64,000 bases of DNA from Sulfuricurvum sp. Lineage in GTDB: Bacteria; Campylobacterota; Campylobacteria; Campylobacterales; Sulfurimonadaceae. The stretch spans positions 1-64,000 of the forward strand of contig NZ_JAQUHV010000003.1 in NCBI RefSeq assembly GCF_028681615.1, read 5' to 3'. Each line of letters starts with the position of its first letter. The stretch's first letter is position 1. Shown in pieces: positions 26,724 through 36,984 of this stretch. The position numbers and the translations under genes were made by a program. The notes beneath the pieces were generated by a model, which was not told the DNA's origin, did no database searches, and saw only the letters and a program-made list of their open reading frames with translations.

Positions 26724-28589
26724 ATGAAAATCCCGATTTCTATACAATTTATACTCTTATACTTTATCCTCTTTCCTCTCTATGCTTATGGTGACAACAC
26801 CGTCAAAATCGATGCTAACACATCATCCATAGAATCATTTAATCTTGATTACGGCGAAAAAGTAAATATTTTATCGGATATCAACGACCAACCAATATGG
26901 AAAACCATAGCGAATAGAGTCCATTTCATCCCAAAAAAGAATTATTGGTACAAACTCTCTCTTCAAAACGATACCCCTTACGTTCAAGCCCGTATTTTAT
27001 TGCTGAGCGAAACCAATATCGAATATGTAGATCTTTACAGCAAAAAAGATACAGGATTTATCAAAGAGGCCTCGGGCGCGACTATCGGCATTGACGCTCG
27101 TCCTGTCAATTCGCATTTTATTGCTTTCAAAGTTACCTTGCAGCCTTATGAAACATCTACCCGTTATCTTCATATACAGTCTCTTCTCCCCAGTTTCGCA
27201 GAAATTTGGCTACTAACCGACCAAGACTTTGACAAATATGAAAAACAAGCTTTATTGATTTATGTTGTTTATTTTGGAATTTTGCTCACTACCTTGATCT
27301 ATTCTTTGATTATAACCGTTGTGCTCAAAGAGAAAATCTTATTGGTAAACACTCTGTATCTATTTTTTAGTTTGCTTTGGATTATGCTCAATTCGGGGAT
27401 TTATTTGTATTTTTTTCCCTCTTACGTAGCATGGAGGCTTTCGTGTTCCATTTCGATCACTTATATACTTCTCATCGAATTTGCCAAATTTTTTATTAAC
27501 ACAAAAGAGATTTCACTAACATTGCACCGTATCGTTCTCTTCTTGGAATCACTCTTACTATTTACCGCCATTTTATCCTTTATCGATATGACATTAGGTA
27601 TATCGTTACTGGTTTATACAGGATTTGTGGTTCTGATTTTTCTCATTACTGCCATTGTTCTTTTTCTTTTTGTCCCAATAAAAAGGATAATAAAAATTTA
27701 TTTGATGATTGTATTGCCCCTGCTAACTGCATTGTTTATTTATTTGCTAGCTTCCGCAAACATCATTCATGCAAATTATATGTTTCAATACTCCTACGTA
27801 GTCGGCTCCTTTATTGAACTAAACGGTTTCGCGTTGCTGACACTCTATTACCTGCTGAAAATGAAAAAAGAGAAAGAGTATGAAAAAAACGAATTGGACA
27901 TCTTGCGAGAGAGGTATACCCAAGAGCTGGAAAAGGAGATCATAAAAAAAACTGAAGAGCTTTATGCTTCAAACCAAGTGTTGGAAAAAAATTTCCAATA
28001 CCAAATCGCATTGATGCAAGAGATTCATCACAGGGTCAAAAACAATCTTCAGATGATTATCTCTATTATTTCATTGGAGCTGTTGAAGTCAAAATCCGAA
28101 GAGACCAACAGCATACTGAAAAATACGATCATTCGTATACAGTCCATCTCAACGATTCATGAAATGTTATACCGCTCATCGGATATTACCTCCATCTCTT
28201 TATCGGACTATACTCACAATCTGATACGCTCCGTCAGATCGATATTTGATGAGACGAATATGAAAATTTACATTTCCTGTAATGAACACACTGTCGGAAT
28301 GCGTGACGCGATCAATCTGGGTCTTATTATTATCGAATTGGTTTCTAACTCGATCAAGCACAATAAAAATTCCGAGAACTTAAAAATATCCGTTAGGATA
28401 ACTTATGTGGGATCAAAATTATCCCTCTTTGTCAAAGACAACGGCATCGGTTTTGATATCGATGCAACCGATTTATCCAAAAGTGTCGGAATCAATCTCA
28501 TCGAATCGATTGCGAGTAGTTTTAACGACTCATACTATAGCTTTTGCCAAAGAAAAGGGACGCTGTTCGCACTTACATGTCGTTTCTAA
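26724..28589 (+). CDS. 7TMR-DISM sensor histidine kinase (HisKA_2 type)
   Basis: 621 residues. Signal peptide (about 1-22), a periplasmic 7TMR-DISM extracellular domain (about 30-165, a carbohydrate-binding-like fold), then seven membrane helices (about 175-385). A coiled coil (KMKKEKEYEKNELDILRER...) leads to the HisKA_2 dimerisation helix with EIHHRVKNNLQMIISII (His435/436), then a HATPase domain with N-box IIELVSNSIKHNKNS and G-box VKDNGIGFD. It probably senses an extracellular ligand and phosphorylates the adjacent regulator. Confidence 0.88.
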   Translation: MKIPISIQFILLYFILFPLYAYGDNTVKIDANTSSIESFNLDYGEKVNILSDINDQPIWKTIANRVHFIPKKNYWYKLSLQNDTPYVQARILLLSETNIEYVDLYSKKDTGFIKEASGATIGIDARPVNSHFIAFKVTLQPYETSTRYLHIQSLLPSFAEIWLLTDQDFDKYEKQALLIYVVYFGILLTTLIYSLIITVVLKEKILLVNTLYLFFSLLWIMLNSGIYLYFFPSYVAWRLSCSISITYILLIEFAKFFINTKEISLTLHRIVLFLESLLLFTAILSFIDMTLGISLLVYTGFVVLIFLITAIVLFLFVPIKRIIKIYLMIVLPLLTALFIYLLASANIIHANYMFQYSYVVGSFIELNGFALLTLYYLLKMKKEKEYEKNELDILRERYTQELEKEIIKKTEELYASNQVLEKNFQYQIALMQEIHHRVKNNLQMIISIISLELLKSKSEETNSILKNTIIRIQSISTIHEMLYRSSDITSISLSDYTHNLIRSVRSIFDETNMKIYISCNEHTVGMRDAINLGLIIIELVSNSIKHNKNSENLKISVRITYVGSKLSLFVKDNGIGFDIDATDLSKSVGINLIESIASSFNDSYYSFCQRKGTLFALTCRF

Positions 28590-28638
28590 TGCTCAATACC
28601 CCTATTTACCAATAAATTCATTTGAATTTAAACCTATT

Positions 28639-28658
28639 CTAACGTTTTTCTAACGTTT
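28639..28658 (+). promoter_or_regulatory. Candidate response-regulator binding site (11-bp-phased direct repeat)
   Basis: CTAACGTTT occurs twice, at 28639-28647 and 28650-28658, an offset of exactly 11 bases or one helical turn. Tandem half-sites with this spacing are the usual target form of OmpR-family regulators. The site is about 40 bases upstream of a TATAAT box, and the operon just before it encodes such a regulator. The binding itself is inference. Confidence 0.45.
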
Positions 28659-28692
28659 ATATGCCAAACTAATATTAGGTTATCCAGTTGCT

Positions 28693-28698
28693 TATAAT
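28693..28698 (+). promoter_or_regulatory. -10 box for the giant surface-protein gene
   Basis: TATAAT in an AT-rich stretch, 18 bases before the TTG at 28716 and 84 before the ATG at 28782. No -35 is evident, which would fit an activator-dependent promoter. Confidence 0.45.
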
Positions 28699-28715
28699 TA
28701 AAATAAGATAAGCAG

Positions 28716-31700
28716 TTGAATACAGTGATCTTGAAAAAGTTGTTTCAATTACAATTGGACAATGTAGAAAAGGGAATGGTTATGGCTAATATGACAGCAT
28801 TTATAGAGAGTTTATACGAGAAAATATTATTCAGAGTTTCTGATGCATCTGGATTACTATATTGGACTGATAAGCTAGAGAATGGTGAATTAAGTATTAC
28901 TGAAATCACAAGTGACTTTGTAAATTCTCAAGAATTTGCAGTGAACATTGCTCCAATAGAAAATTTGTATTTTGCTGCGTTTGGCAGAGCGCCGGATATG
29001 AATGGTTTAGAATATTGGATCAATGAAAATAAGACTGGTATTTCTCTTGAAAAAATCGCATCTTTTTTCATTGAATCTAGTGAATATACGTCATTAGCTA
29101 CTGCGAATATGACAAATGAAGATTTTATAGAATCTTTGTATGTCAATGGACTGGGCCGTGAATCCGATGCATTAGGCAAAGCGTATTGGGTACACACAAT
29201 GGTTAATGGAGCTACAAAAGCCAATATTTTAGCTTCGTTTTCTAACTCGGCAGAAGCATATCTTAAGAATGGTGGTGACGCAAAAATAATAGCACTTCAT
29301 ATTGCTTTTACGCACGAGGAAGCAACAAATGCCGAGTTAAGTTCTAATGCCCCTTTAAATGAAATAATTAACTCTCTCTACAACTCAACTGAATATAAAG
29401 GGGTAGATGTTCCTGGTGCAACAGGTATAGTAAGTGATGGTTATATTTCTGGTGCTGCAGTATTTGCAGATGCAAATGGTGATGGTGTTTGGAATGAAGG
29501 CGAAGTAAAAACAACGACAGATGCAAATGGTGACTATACATTGGTGGGCGCAAGTGGTTCTATTGTAGCATTTGGTGGTATTGATATAGCTACCGGTATT
29601 GCATTTAAAGGCATATTTACCGCACCAGAGGGTTCAACTACAGTCTCTCCTCTTACTACACTAATTGATCAAGTTATGAAAGCTATATATAGTACTACAG
29701 GTGTGCCAATGACAGCAGCCGGGGCAACAGCAAAAGTTGCAGAAGCCTTAGGTCTAGACAGTTCCATAGATTTACTTACTTTTGACCCTATTAAAGCTGC
29801 ATCAGACGCTACTCTTAGTGCACAATCGCAGGCTGCAGCAGTTGCTGTTCAATTAGCAGCAATGCAGGTAGCAAATATGATCAGTCAGTCAGCATCCATG
29901 CTTTCAGGTGCAGGCATTACAACTGAAGCATCCGGTACAATTTCAGCGGCAGACGCATTGGCTGCTATGATTGTTGAATCTTCAACAGGATCGATAGATT
30001 TATCATCTTCACAAACTATAAAAATTTTCTTAGAAGGATCGGCAACTAAAGCAGGTGCAACTGCACAACAGGTCGCAGCGGTAGCAACAGTTTCACAGGC
30101 TATAGCTTTAGCAACTGCAAACATAAATACTGTGATGGAAACAGTCGTTACAGAGGCGGCAGTTGGAGTAAGTTTTGCAGAAATTTTTACACAATTGGCC
30201 AAAATACAAACAGTAGCTAATGATATTTCAATATTAGTAAAAACTGCTGCAGCTACAGAAAATGCTTTATCAGTAGTTGCTGCATCAGATATTGCGGCTA
30301 TTACATCAGCAGCCGGGATTAATCCAATTGACACAGTTGAACCAACTTTGCCACCTTCCTCTCATATAAACAATGCTCCCACTGTTACGGAGGCACTTAT
30401 TAGTGCGACAGATGAAGATCAGGTTACTTACTCCATTGATTTACTACAAGGTGCAAATGACAGTGATAAGGGTGCAATCTTACGAGTAATAGATCTAGTT
30501 GAACAAGACAGTAAAATAGGCTGGAGTGTCATAGGTAACAGTATCACAATTAATCCTAGTGCCTATAATACTTTGGCAGCGGGCGAAACAGAAACCCTTA
30601 ACCTTAATTATCAAATTCGGGATGAACAACGTGCTGTAGTCAATCAGACTCTTACTGTTACTATTGAAGGGCGTAATGATGCTCCGGTGGTAGAAGCTGT
30701 ATTGACCAGCAGTATCAACGAAGATCATACTGCTTATGTTATTGATTTGCTTCAAGGTGTCAGCGATATCGATCACACAGCGGTACTCAATGCCGTCAAT
30801 ATCGTCGAAACAAATAACAATGTTAAAGGATGGAGCATTGATGGCAATACCATTGTCACCGATCCTAATACGTATGATATGCTTGCCCAAGGAGAAACTC
30901 AAAAACTCGAATTTACCTACCAGGTACAAGACGAGCATGGTGCTACAGTCGATCAAAGCCTTACCATCGATATCGCAGGGATAAACGACGCTCCGACCGT
31001 GACCTCTCCACTTACAAGCACTACTGATGAAGATCAGCTCTCTTATGTCATCAATCTGCTGCAAGGGACCAGCGATGTCGATCACACAGCGGTGCTCAAT
31101 GTCGTCAATATCGTCGAAATTAACAACAATGCAGCAGGATGGAGCATTGATGGCAATACCATCGTCATCGATCCATCCGTCTATGATTCCATGAAAGCAG
31201 GTGAAGCCCAAAAACTGGAATTTATCTACACTATTGAAGATGAGTTTGGCGCTGCTGTCGACCAAAGCCTCACCGTCGATATCGCAGGCAAGAACGAAGC
31301 CCCTTCTTTGAGCGTGGAAACATTGGCGGGTGATAAGGTAAACGAAGTCAAACTCTATATCGTCAGCTCTCCTCTCTTAGATGAACGGGTCGAGCTTCGT
31401 TTTGACAATCTTGATCCCGACGCAAGGGTATATGACGGCATCGGCAATGATGTCACAAACGGGATAGCCGATTTCTATGCGAATGCGCTTTATCAAGGAG
31501 ATCACGTTTTTACCGTCGTTATGAACGGTGATGTTTTAACACCGGTAGATGTAACCGTAGCTGGCTACAATAGCGACGGTACGCTAAATGCCGAAAAAGT
31601 GCAAAGCACAGAGCTCTACTACGATATCAACGAAACAAGCCAGGCAGTGGCGTTTATCAACCACGACCAGAACATGTGGGCTGACACGATGTTCGGTGCC

Positions 31701-34700
31701 GACGCCAGAACGTCAGTTTTTGAATGGCACGAATACCTCCCGGTACTGGGCAACGACTTTTTACAGTGGAAAAACGGAGAGGTAATCACCAACGAAAACG
31801 GCACTCAGGCATGGCAACCCGGAGCGTGGTGCATCGCCAACGAGGGGATTGAGCTGTGGGAGAGCGGCAAGTTCAATCTGGTCGACGTCAGCCTCGATAC
31901 AACTGGTGCGACCAATGCCATGATATCCTATGCCGATTCATTGCTCGATGAAGCTGACAAACTATTGATTTCCACCGTTGCCACGGTAGATGAAAATATA
32001 GATCAAGCGGTATTGGCAGCTTATAAAGCATCGATGGAGCTTATCAACGACGCATGGACTGTCTACCAGAATTTCTCTACGAAAGTCGATCAAACTGTTC
32101 AGCAAGCATGGGTTAAAGCCCAGAATGACTGGTATACCGCCGATAAAGTCGTATATGGAGGTGCCACATCAGTCTACAATGCCGCTTTATCAACATGGAA
32201 CAGCGTGCAAAACTGGTGGAACGGTCTTTCAACGATTGAAAAAGTGTTTGCAGCAGGAGCATACGGAGCCGCCCAGGTTGCATGGTGGACGGCCGAGGGG
32301 GTTTATGCTGTAGCAACCGACATCCATAATGGTGCATTGGGCCTTTTTAACGCGGCAAAAAGTACTTATGATACGGCCGTTAAAGAAGTGAGAGATGCCG
32401 AATACGCCATCTATAAAGCAGTAGTAGATGGTGAAGCCGCTGCGCTGGACGCCTACTTTACCGCAAAAAATGCGCTGCTCGCCCTGGCGGAAGATGCCTA
32501 TAATGACGTCAAGGGTGTTGTGGACGATATTTTAAACGGCGTTGCAGACACCGGAGCCAGCGGCACTTTAAAAGTGGACGGCGAACTGTTCGGGCGCATT
32601 GGCGTGCAGGTGGACTTCATCGCTGATGGCGGTTCGGTCGATACGGACGTCAAATATACGTTCAGTTCCACTACCCAGTACAACAAGACCTCGGACATCC
32701 TCGTCATCACGCCGACACTTGTCAATGTTACAGACGGCACCGAAGTAGCATTCAGCACCCAAAGTCCGCATGTATCGATAGCCGCAAAACTGCTTTATGA
32801 TGTCGGTGCACAGCTCTATTTTGACATTGATGGACAAATGTATCTTATGGGCGATCCAATCTTTGATCTCGGAGGTTCGGAGGGAGGCATCAGCTTTTCT
32901 ACGGTACTCAGCACCGGTGGATCGAACATTAAGTTTGTAAAAAACAGTGATGGAATATATATCCCTCAGTTTGTGGACGCCACAGGGATCACATACACGC
33001 CGACACTGGTGGAAAATGAAGATGGCACCTTCTCTCTTCAGCTGCCAAGTTCGCTCATCCCTTACAGCGAAATGTTCGAAGGGATGACATTGCCTGAGCT
33101 TTTCGCGCCGGGCGAACTGCCGATTTTCAGCTTCGACAGTAGCACGGTCACCGTATCGGCACTCGGGAAAGAGTTCGATCTCGACGGGAAACTATCCGAT
33201 GTTCTGACGGATAAATTTGACCAATTGACCGACGGCGTTATCGAAGAGTTTACGGTTGCACTCCCCTATCTTGAGAGCGAAGGTACGTATGTTAGCATGG
33301 ATCAGTTACTTGCAGCATACAAAGAGTCTCCGGAGTACGCATACCGATGGCTTGCCGGTGAGGTAAGCAGACTCGCAGGCGGAGAGGGATACGATGTCTC
33401 AAGTATGAGTTTCGGAGAACTGATCAATGAATACTATTACGACGAAATGTTAAAAACCTTTAACATCGACCAGATCGTCACTACCGTTGAAAATGCGACG
33501 ATTACGTTGGGCAAAGAGATCATGCAGCTCATCGATCCGGAGTTTTTGAAAGAACAGCTTGGGCTGGCATCACAGCTGCCAGTGGCAAAAAACATGGCGG
33601 ATATCGGATCGCTCCTTGAGGGGACGATCAGCAATATAAATACAAAACTGCTTGACTTCGACGCAATAGAAAATCAGTTAGGGATCGATTTGGGACTCGA
33701 TATGAGCGGCATATTGAGCGATCTCTCGAGCCTGCAGACCAAACTGGCAAGCGTCAGCGACATGGGCAAAGAACTCTCAGGTTTGGGAGGGTATCTTGAC
33801 ACCAGCAGCACCGATACGGGCAATACGGGCACGGGCGATACGGGTAATCCTGTCAAATGGGATCCTGATAACGGAACCTATTACCGGGTGAATGACGCGG
33901 GAGAATCTGTCGTATTGTATTCTCTATCCTACGTACCTCAGATAGGTAAATATTACATCCAGGATCCTAACACGAATACGTACTATTGGATTGATCCAGA
34001 GACTGGCTGTCTTGTTCCAGTTGTTCCGAGCGATCCAGTGTTCTACGATCTAGGCATAACAGAACCGGTACTGTGGGATAGCAATATTGGCTATTATTAT
34101 GAGAAAACAAGTTCTTTCCTTTGGTCGAATATGACAGAAACAGTCGTAGTCAATCCACTCGGTTATGATTCAAGCATAGGCTATTTTGTAACGGATTTTT
34201 CAACGGGTGAACGGGTTATGGTGGATGTTGAAACCGGTTTACCTCTTCCGGCCGATCCAATCTTTCCTATCTGGTCTATAGATCGAGGTTACTATATAGA
34301 AACTCTAGGAGATACATACGTTCCATTCTCATTTTCTCAAGAGACCGGTATCACCTTAAATCCAATATTGATTGATTCCGTTACAGAATTAAAGTATATC
34401 GTCGATTCCGGAGGCAATCATGTGATAGTGACGGACCTCCTTACAGGCGGGCTGGGCGACAATGTTCCGACCTTGTACGATCCTGCCATAGATCGATCGG
34501 CCATACACTGGCAATCGTCTATGTATGTAGAAAGCGGTTATTACATGTATGATGGGACTCTCCTTAATGCACTGCTACAGGATTCCGATACGGGTGACTA
34601 TTATATACTCGATTATTTCACACAGCAACCGATCATAGTCGATCCGGGTACTGGTTTGCCGCTCAAAGCATCTGATTTTGAGGTTATGTATAATTCGGCC

Positions 34701-36350
34701 TATGATTATTACTTCATCGTGGATCCTGATACAGGTTATCCTGTCATTACGGATGCGTCAGGTCATCCACTCGCAGAAAGCCCTGTTGACATCACTGCGG
34801 TAACGGGTACTCCGGGTACATTTGAATATGCGATATCATCTCTGACAGGCATATTGAAAAGTCAATACGATGATTTTATCACTACACTGAAAGAGGATGT
34901 ACAAGCAACCTATGATCCTGAATTTGCCACTGTAATACTTTCCAATATCAATTATTTGACTACTCAAAACGCCTTGAACGGCAATAACGGCATACTCGAT
35001 ATCGATACCCTGATAGCAATGTGCCAAAACAATACAATGTTCTCGTACTCCGACTTTTTGTTCGGGACCAGTCTGATCTCTCAACTTCCTGCCGATATAC
35101 CGGATCTGAAAGAGTTTATGCTTAGTCATTTGGACACTTTCAATGCTAATACGGCAGGGCTCAATAGCTATCTGATAGAGCTGATCAATCTGAACCATGG
35201 CCTCTCAAGCCTCGCTTCAGATTTGAACAACTACAATACCTATACCAATGCGATGCAAGCGTATATGGACATCCTCGACTCTGGTGCGGGACTGGCGGAT
35301 ATCATCGCCAACATCACGCAAAACTTCGCACAAAACTTTACGGATCTGATGAAAGAGTTTCTGGACCGCGAATACGATACCGATCCATTCATTTTGGTCG
35401 ATCTGACCAACGGCGAGAGCGACGGGCTGTTCCATATCAACACGCTCAACTTCAACAGCGACGACATCATCAACGATCCGCTTAACCCAGACAGCTGGCC
35501 GCTTCCGTTTCTCCCATACACCGATCCTGATATCAGCGACAATACCGCTTCGTTCGGTTTCTACGTCGCCGGAGGCGAGACCGATCCAGTGTTCAAGATG
35601 ACGATAGACGTCGATATGCTAGTAAGCGAAATAATTATCAAAGTGCTCAATGCACTGGGAATCGAAATCCAGTATGACGGAAACAGTCCGTTCGAAACCA
35701 CAATAGGCGTCGACCAGATCCTTACATTTGCAAGTGTCGATGAAGAAACATCAACTCTCATCAAAAAGTTTTTTGACGCTAGTTTGCATGTCGATAAAAT
35801 GGATTACGACGTCAGTGCTTCGGCTGACATTTCTCAGGATTTCACCCTCACCGTGGATGACATGACCTATTTGCTCACCTTTACCGAAACCGGCAGCGAA
35901 TCAACGGATCCGGCAACGATGAGTTTCAAAGCGAGTGAATATGACTCATTTACTATCGAAGATGCCTCTCAATATGATGTGAACAAAGACGGAACGATCG
36001 AGTACGATCTGCAGATCGTTCCGACCGCTATGTTCTCGAACGATACGGAACTAGGTTACAACTACGGGCTCAATCTCGATTTCCTCCAGACGACGTTGAA
36101 AAGTGCCATCCAGGTGCCGCTTGCAGATTTACTTGGTATTCCGAAGCTTCCGACGATTTCCATCAATCTTGCCGATTACGATATCGGACCGTTGCTCGCG
36201 ATACAAGCCGAGATTAACGCGCTGGACATCGATATCTGGGAATCGCGCTTTGCGATGGACATTGGAAATGTCAGTCTGGAAGATAATAGTATCGATATCA
36301 ACCTTGTTGGAGTCAATAATATAGATACAGGTTCCATCCAGTCGGCCTGA
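28716..36350 (+). CDS. Giant DUF4214/VCBS-repeat surface or secreted protein
   Basis: 2544 codons from TTG 28716. The better start may be ATG 28782 (AAGGGA upstream), giving MANMTAFIESLYEK. Residues about 24-190 hold DUF4214-like units (LYFAAFGRAPDMNGLEYW; LYVNGLGRESDALGKAYW). A single prealbumin-like unit (ISGAAVFADANGDGVWNEGE) comes next, then a long Ala-rich helical part. Three VCBS/cadherin-like repeats of about 103 residues start at Asn552, Asn654 and Asn757. A helical region (about 1080-1280), beta-rich segments, a Thr/Gly/Asp linker near residue 1700, and about four DP-x-TG/YY repeats (about 1710-2025) follow. No RTX nonapeptides or classical C-terminal secretion signal are visible, and no secretion genes are adjacent. 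Adhesin or S-layer-like roles are plausible. The 5' third is visibly AT-richer than the rest. Confidence 0.85.
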   Translation: MNTVILKKLFQLQLDNVEKGMVMANMTAFIESLYEKILFRVSDASGLLYWTDKLENGELSITEITSDFVNSQEFAVNIAPIENLYFAAFGRAPDMNGLEYWINENKTGISLEKIASFFIESSEYTSLATANMTNEDFIESLYVNGLGRESDALGKAYWVHTMVNGATKANILASFSNSAEAYLKNGGDAKIIALHIAFTHEEATNAELSSNAPLNEIINSLYNSTEYKGVDVPGATGIVSDGYISGAAVFADANGDGVWNEGEVKTTTDANGDYTLVGASGSIVAFGGIDIATGIAFKGIFTAPEGSTTVSPLTTLIDQVMKAIYSTTGVPMTAAGATAKVAEALGLDSSIDLLTFDPIKAASDATLSAQSQAAAVAVQLAAMQVANMISQSASMLSGAGITTEASGTISAADALAAMIVESSTGSIDLSSSQTIKIFLEGSATKAGATAQQVAAVATVSQAIALATANINTVMETVVTEAAVGVSFAEIFTQLAKIQTVANDISILVKTAAATENALSVVAASDIAAITSAAGINPIDTVEPTLPPSSHINNAPTVTEALISATDEDQVTYSIDLLQGANDSDKGAILRVIDLVEQDSKIGWSVIGNSITINPSAYNTLAAGETETLNLNYQIRDEQRAVVNQTLTVTIEGRNDAPVVEAVLTSSINEDHTAYVIDLLQGVSDIDHTAVLNAVNIVETNNNVKGWSIDGNTIVTDPNTYDMLAQGETQKLEFTYQVQDEHGATVDQSLTIDIAGINDAPTVTSPLTSTTDEDQLSYVINLLQGTSDVDHTAVLNVVNIVEINNNAAGWSIDGNTIVIDPSVYDSMKAGEAQKLEFIYTIEDEFGAAVDQSLTVDIAGKNEAPSLSVETLAGDKVNEVKLYIVSSPLLDERVELRFDNLDPDARVYDGIGNDVTNGIADFYANALYQGDHVFTVVMNGDVLTPVDVTVAGYNSDGTLNAEKVQSTELYYDINETSQAVAFINHDQNMWADTMFGADARTSVFEWHEYLPVLGNDFLQWKNGEVITNENGTQAWQPGAWCIANEGIELWESGKFNLVDVSLDTTGATNAMISYADSLLDEADKLLISTVATVDENIDQAVLAAYKASMELINDAWTVYQNFSTKVDQTVQQAWVKAQNDWYTADKVVYGGATSVYNAALSTWNSVQNWWNGLSTIEKVFAAGAYGAAQVAWWTAEGVYAVATDIHNGALGLFNAAKSTYDTAVKEVRDAEYAIYKAVVDGEAAALDAYFTAKNALLALAEDAYNDVKGVVDDILNGVADTGASGTLKVDGELFGRIGVQVDFIADGGSVDTDVKYTFSSTTQYNKTSDILVITPTLVNVTDGTEVAFSTQSPHVSIAAKLLYDVGAQLYFDIDGQMYLMGDPIFDLGGSEGGISFSTVLSTGGSNIKFVKNSDGIYIPQFVDATGITYTPTLVENEDGTFSLQLPSSLIPYSEMFEGMTLPELFAPGELPIFSFDSSTVTVSALGKEFDLDGKLSDVLTDKFDQLTDGVIEEFTVALPYLESEGTYVSMDQLLAAYKESPEYAYRWLAGEVSRLAGGEGYDVSSMSFGELINEYYYDEMLKTFNIDQIVTTVENATITLGKEIMQLIDPEFLKEQLGLASQLPVAKNMADIGSLLEGTISNINTKLLDFDAIENQLGIDLGLDMSGILSDLSSLQTKLASVSDMGKELSGLGGYLDTSSTDTGNTGTGDTGNPVKWDPDNGTYYRVNDAGESVVLYSLSYVPQIGKYYIQDPNTNTYYWIDPETGCLVPVVPSDPVFYDLGITEPVLWDSNIGYYYEKTSSFLWSNMTETVVVNPLGYDSSIGYFVTDFSTGERVMVDVETGLPLPADPIFPIWSIDRGYYIETLGDTYVPFSFSQETGITLNPILIDSVTELKYIVDSGGNHVIVTDLLTGGLGDNVPTLYDPAIDRSAIHWQSSMYVESGYYMYDGTLLNALLQDSDTGDYYILDYFTQQPIIVDPGTGLPLKASDFEVMYNSAYDYYFIVDPDTGYPVITDASGHPLAESPVDITAVTGTPGTFEYAISSLTGILKSQYDDFITTLKEDVQATYDPEFATVILSNINYLTTQNALNGNNGILDIDTLIAMCQNNTMFSYSDFLFGTSLISQLPADIPDLKEFMLSHLDTFNANTAGLNSYLIELINLNHGLSSLASDLNNYNTYTNAMQAYMDILDSGAGLADIIANITQNFAQNFTDLMKEFLDREYDTDPFILVDLTNGESDGLFHINTLNFNSDDIINDPLNPDSWPLPFLPYTDPDISDNTASFGFYVAGGETDPVFKMTIDVDMLVSEIIIKVLNALGIEIQYDGNSPFETTIGVDQILTFASVDEETSTLIKKFFDASLHVDKMDYDVSASADISQDFTLTVDDMTYLLTFTETGSESTDPATMSFKASEYDSFTIEDASQYDVNKDGTIEYDLQIVPTAMFSNDTELGYNYGLNLDFLQTTLKSAIQVPLADLLGIPKLPTISINLADYDIGPLLAIQAEINALDIDIWESRFAMDIGNVSLEDNSIDINLVGVNNIDTGSIQSA
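30369..31292 (+). repeat. Three tandem VCBS-like coding repeats (306-309 bp)
   Basis: Units begin at the NxAPxV codons at 30369, 30675 and 30984, and a fourth NEAP at 31293 opens a diverged segment. Units 2 and 3 are close at the DNA level (for example the shared GTCAATATCGTCGAAA stretch), whereas unit 1 is more diverged and more AT-rich. The repeats encode stacked beta-sandwich modules in the giant protein. Confidence 0.75.
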
Positions 36351-36984
36351 TAATGTCGGAGTGTTGTTATATGCGGAATCAATATGAGCGGCTGTGAAAG
36401 ATGCTGGAATGTAGTTTTGAATTAAAAGCTTGAGGTAGCAGATTATTACAGAGTTTGGAAAAAATAGCATGATAAGTTGAATTGACTTTTCATTGCTATC
36501 TGAAAACCGAATAAACTTTAATGAAAGTAATATTAATCCTTTTACAGCATTGTGTTTAGCAAATGAATGCTCAGAGAAAGATATGATGAAATCTCTGCAT
36601 ACGCCGTATTGTCTAGATTCGGATGATTTTTTGGTTGATGAAAAATATTTTTTTAAGATTAGCTGGAAAAGTTAACATTTCGATTCAGAATTCTATTGTT
36701 CCTCATTCTTAGTTGGTGTGCATATACGATTGATAGGCTCAGTATGGGTATAGATACTATCGAGGAACAAATAGTGAGAAAGAATTTGCAGCTAAGGTAC
36801 AAGAATAGACCAAAAAACTGTATGTATGAAAGTCACTTTTTGCTAATGTAAGTTTTTTTATTAATACTAATAAAAATGCATAAAATATGTGATAGTAAAA
36901 TTCTACGTCTACCTCCAGCTTATTCCATAACGGTTTACAAAATTTTAGTACTTCGTCCTCACTTTTTTTTCGTTTTTTTATTCA
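36351..36984. other. Gene-poor AT-rich stretch
   Basis: I see no gene with a credible binding site in these 634 bases. Short frames at 36493-36675 (TTG start, 60 codons) and 36744-36851 have no recognisable product. The stretch lies between the end of the giant gene and the convergent end of the P-type ATPase gene, and may hold decayed sequence. A poly-T run (36964-36977) precedes the ATPase stop on the other strand but has no stem. Confidence 0.5.

Noticed and set aside
30495-31265. 256-codon open frame antisense to the VCBS repeats
   Set aside because: It mirrors the repeat units of the giant gene, has no binding site, and its protein reads as periodic shadow sequence.
30369-31292. Repeats as a CRISPR array
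   Set aside because: Units are about 306-309 bp, coding and diverged, with no short identical repeats and spacers. No CRISPR array or cas gene is seen in the window.
36493-36675. 60-codon plus-strand frame after the giant gene
   Set aside because: TTG start, no binding site, no recognisable sequence; it lies in a gene-poor stretch.
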